Assembly (NCBI GenBank): GCA_964537505.1
Contig: CAZICK010000138.1
Location: forward strand, 1 to 5,768
Direction: 5' to 3'
Length of the DNA: 5,768 bases
Source: DAINBT01 sp036732785
GTDB taxonomy: Bacteria; Planctomycetota; Phycisphaerae; Sedimentisphaerales; SM23-30
Shown here: positions 5,690 to 5,768 of the stretch, in pieces
Layout: each line of letters opens with the position of its first letter
How positions within the stretch are numbered: position 1 is the stretch's first letter
The notes under the pieces: generated by a model
Databases searched by the model: none
Seen by the model: only the letters and a program-made list of their open reading frames with translations
What the model was told of the DNA's origin: nothing
Made by a program: the position numbers and the translations under genes

Positions 5690-5768
5690 ATGCGCAAATA
5701 TAAGGATAAAAAAATAGCTCCTCATAAGAATCTGTACATGGATATGCCAAAAAATGACTGGTTTCTTC
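5690..5768 (+). CDS. Possible 5' end of a downstream gene (partial, unknown)
   Basis: From ATG at 5690 the frame stays open to the window edge (26 codons). It starts MRKYKDKKIAPHKNLY and continues MDMPKNDWFL. I do not recognise the family. No Shine-Dalgarno sequence precedes 5690; later in-frame ATGs at 5738 and 5744 are alternatives and would suit transcription from TATAAT at 5680-5685 better. The lysine-rich start has no signal peptide, so a cytoplasmic protein such as a regulator is possible, but nothing in the visible part shows this. The AT-rich composition differs from the two complete genes. The open stretch is short and could be chance. Confidence 0.35.
   Translation, partial: MRKYKDKKIAPHKNLYMDMPKNDWFL

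Noticed and set aside
5531..5725. Minus-strand open frame in the AT-rich 3' region
   Set aside because: It runs through the repeat and the promoter-like AT-rich DNA, and the low-complexity translation looks like chance.

Overview
The window looks like part of a carbohydrate-degradation locus from a Gram-negative-type bacterium, most likely a member of the Planctomycetota/PVC group. This placement is an inference from three things: a lipoprotein-type GH78 enzyme, a LamG protein with a C-terminal module I associate with that group, and intergenic DNA full of dispersed repeats. No rRNA or marker gene is present to confirm it.

Layout. Positions 2-82 read as the last codons of an upstream gene on the + strand. 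Positions 83-546 are non-coding. They hold short tandem repeats, one copy of a repeat that recurs inverted at the other end of the window, two copies of an 'ATTGCC...GGCAAT'-type dispersed repeat, a three-unit 19-bp tandem array, a strong palindrome (361-398), and then a good sigma70-like promoter (448-476). Positions 547-3348 encode a complete lipoprotein alpha-L-rhamnosidase (GH78) with all the expected acidic catalytic residues. After a 28-base gap with its own ribosome binding site, 3377-5500 encode a secreted 707-residue protein: an N-terminal LamG/concanavalin-A-like domain followed by about 450 residues of a module with no assigned function that I can give. The 3' region (5501-5689) has a hairpin, the inverted copy of the upstream repeat, and a very AT-rich stretch with a near-consensus promoter and paired direct repeats. 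It leads into what may be the first codons of another + strand gene at 5690.

How the genes work together. The two complete genes are co-directional, closely spaced and without a terminator between them, so they probably form a transcription unit driven by the promoter at 448-476. Both products are exported. The rhamnosidase would remove terminal alpha-L-rhamnose, and the LamG protein probably binds and perhaps cleaves the same rhamnose-containing polysaccharide, such as a rhamnogalacturonan, an ulvan-like sulfated polymer or a bacterial exopolysaccharide. The substrate cannot be read from the sequence. The most interesting items are the uncharacterised C-terminal module of the LamG protein and the inverted repeat copies that bracket the two-gene unit. 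I see no phage, transposase, CRISPR, tRNA or rRNA signal.
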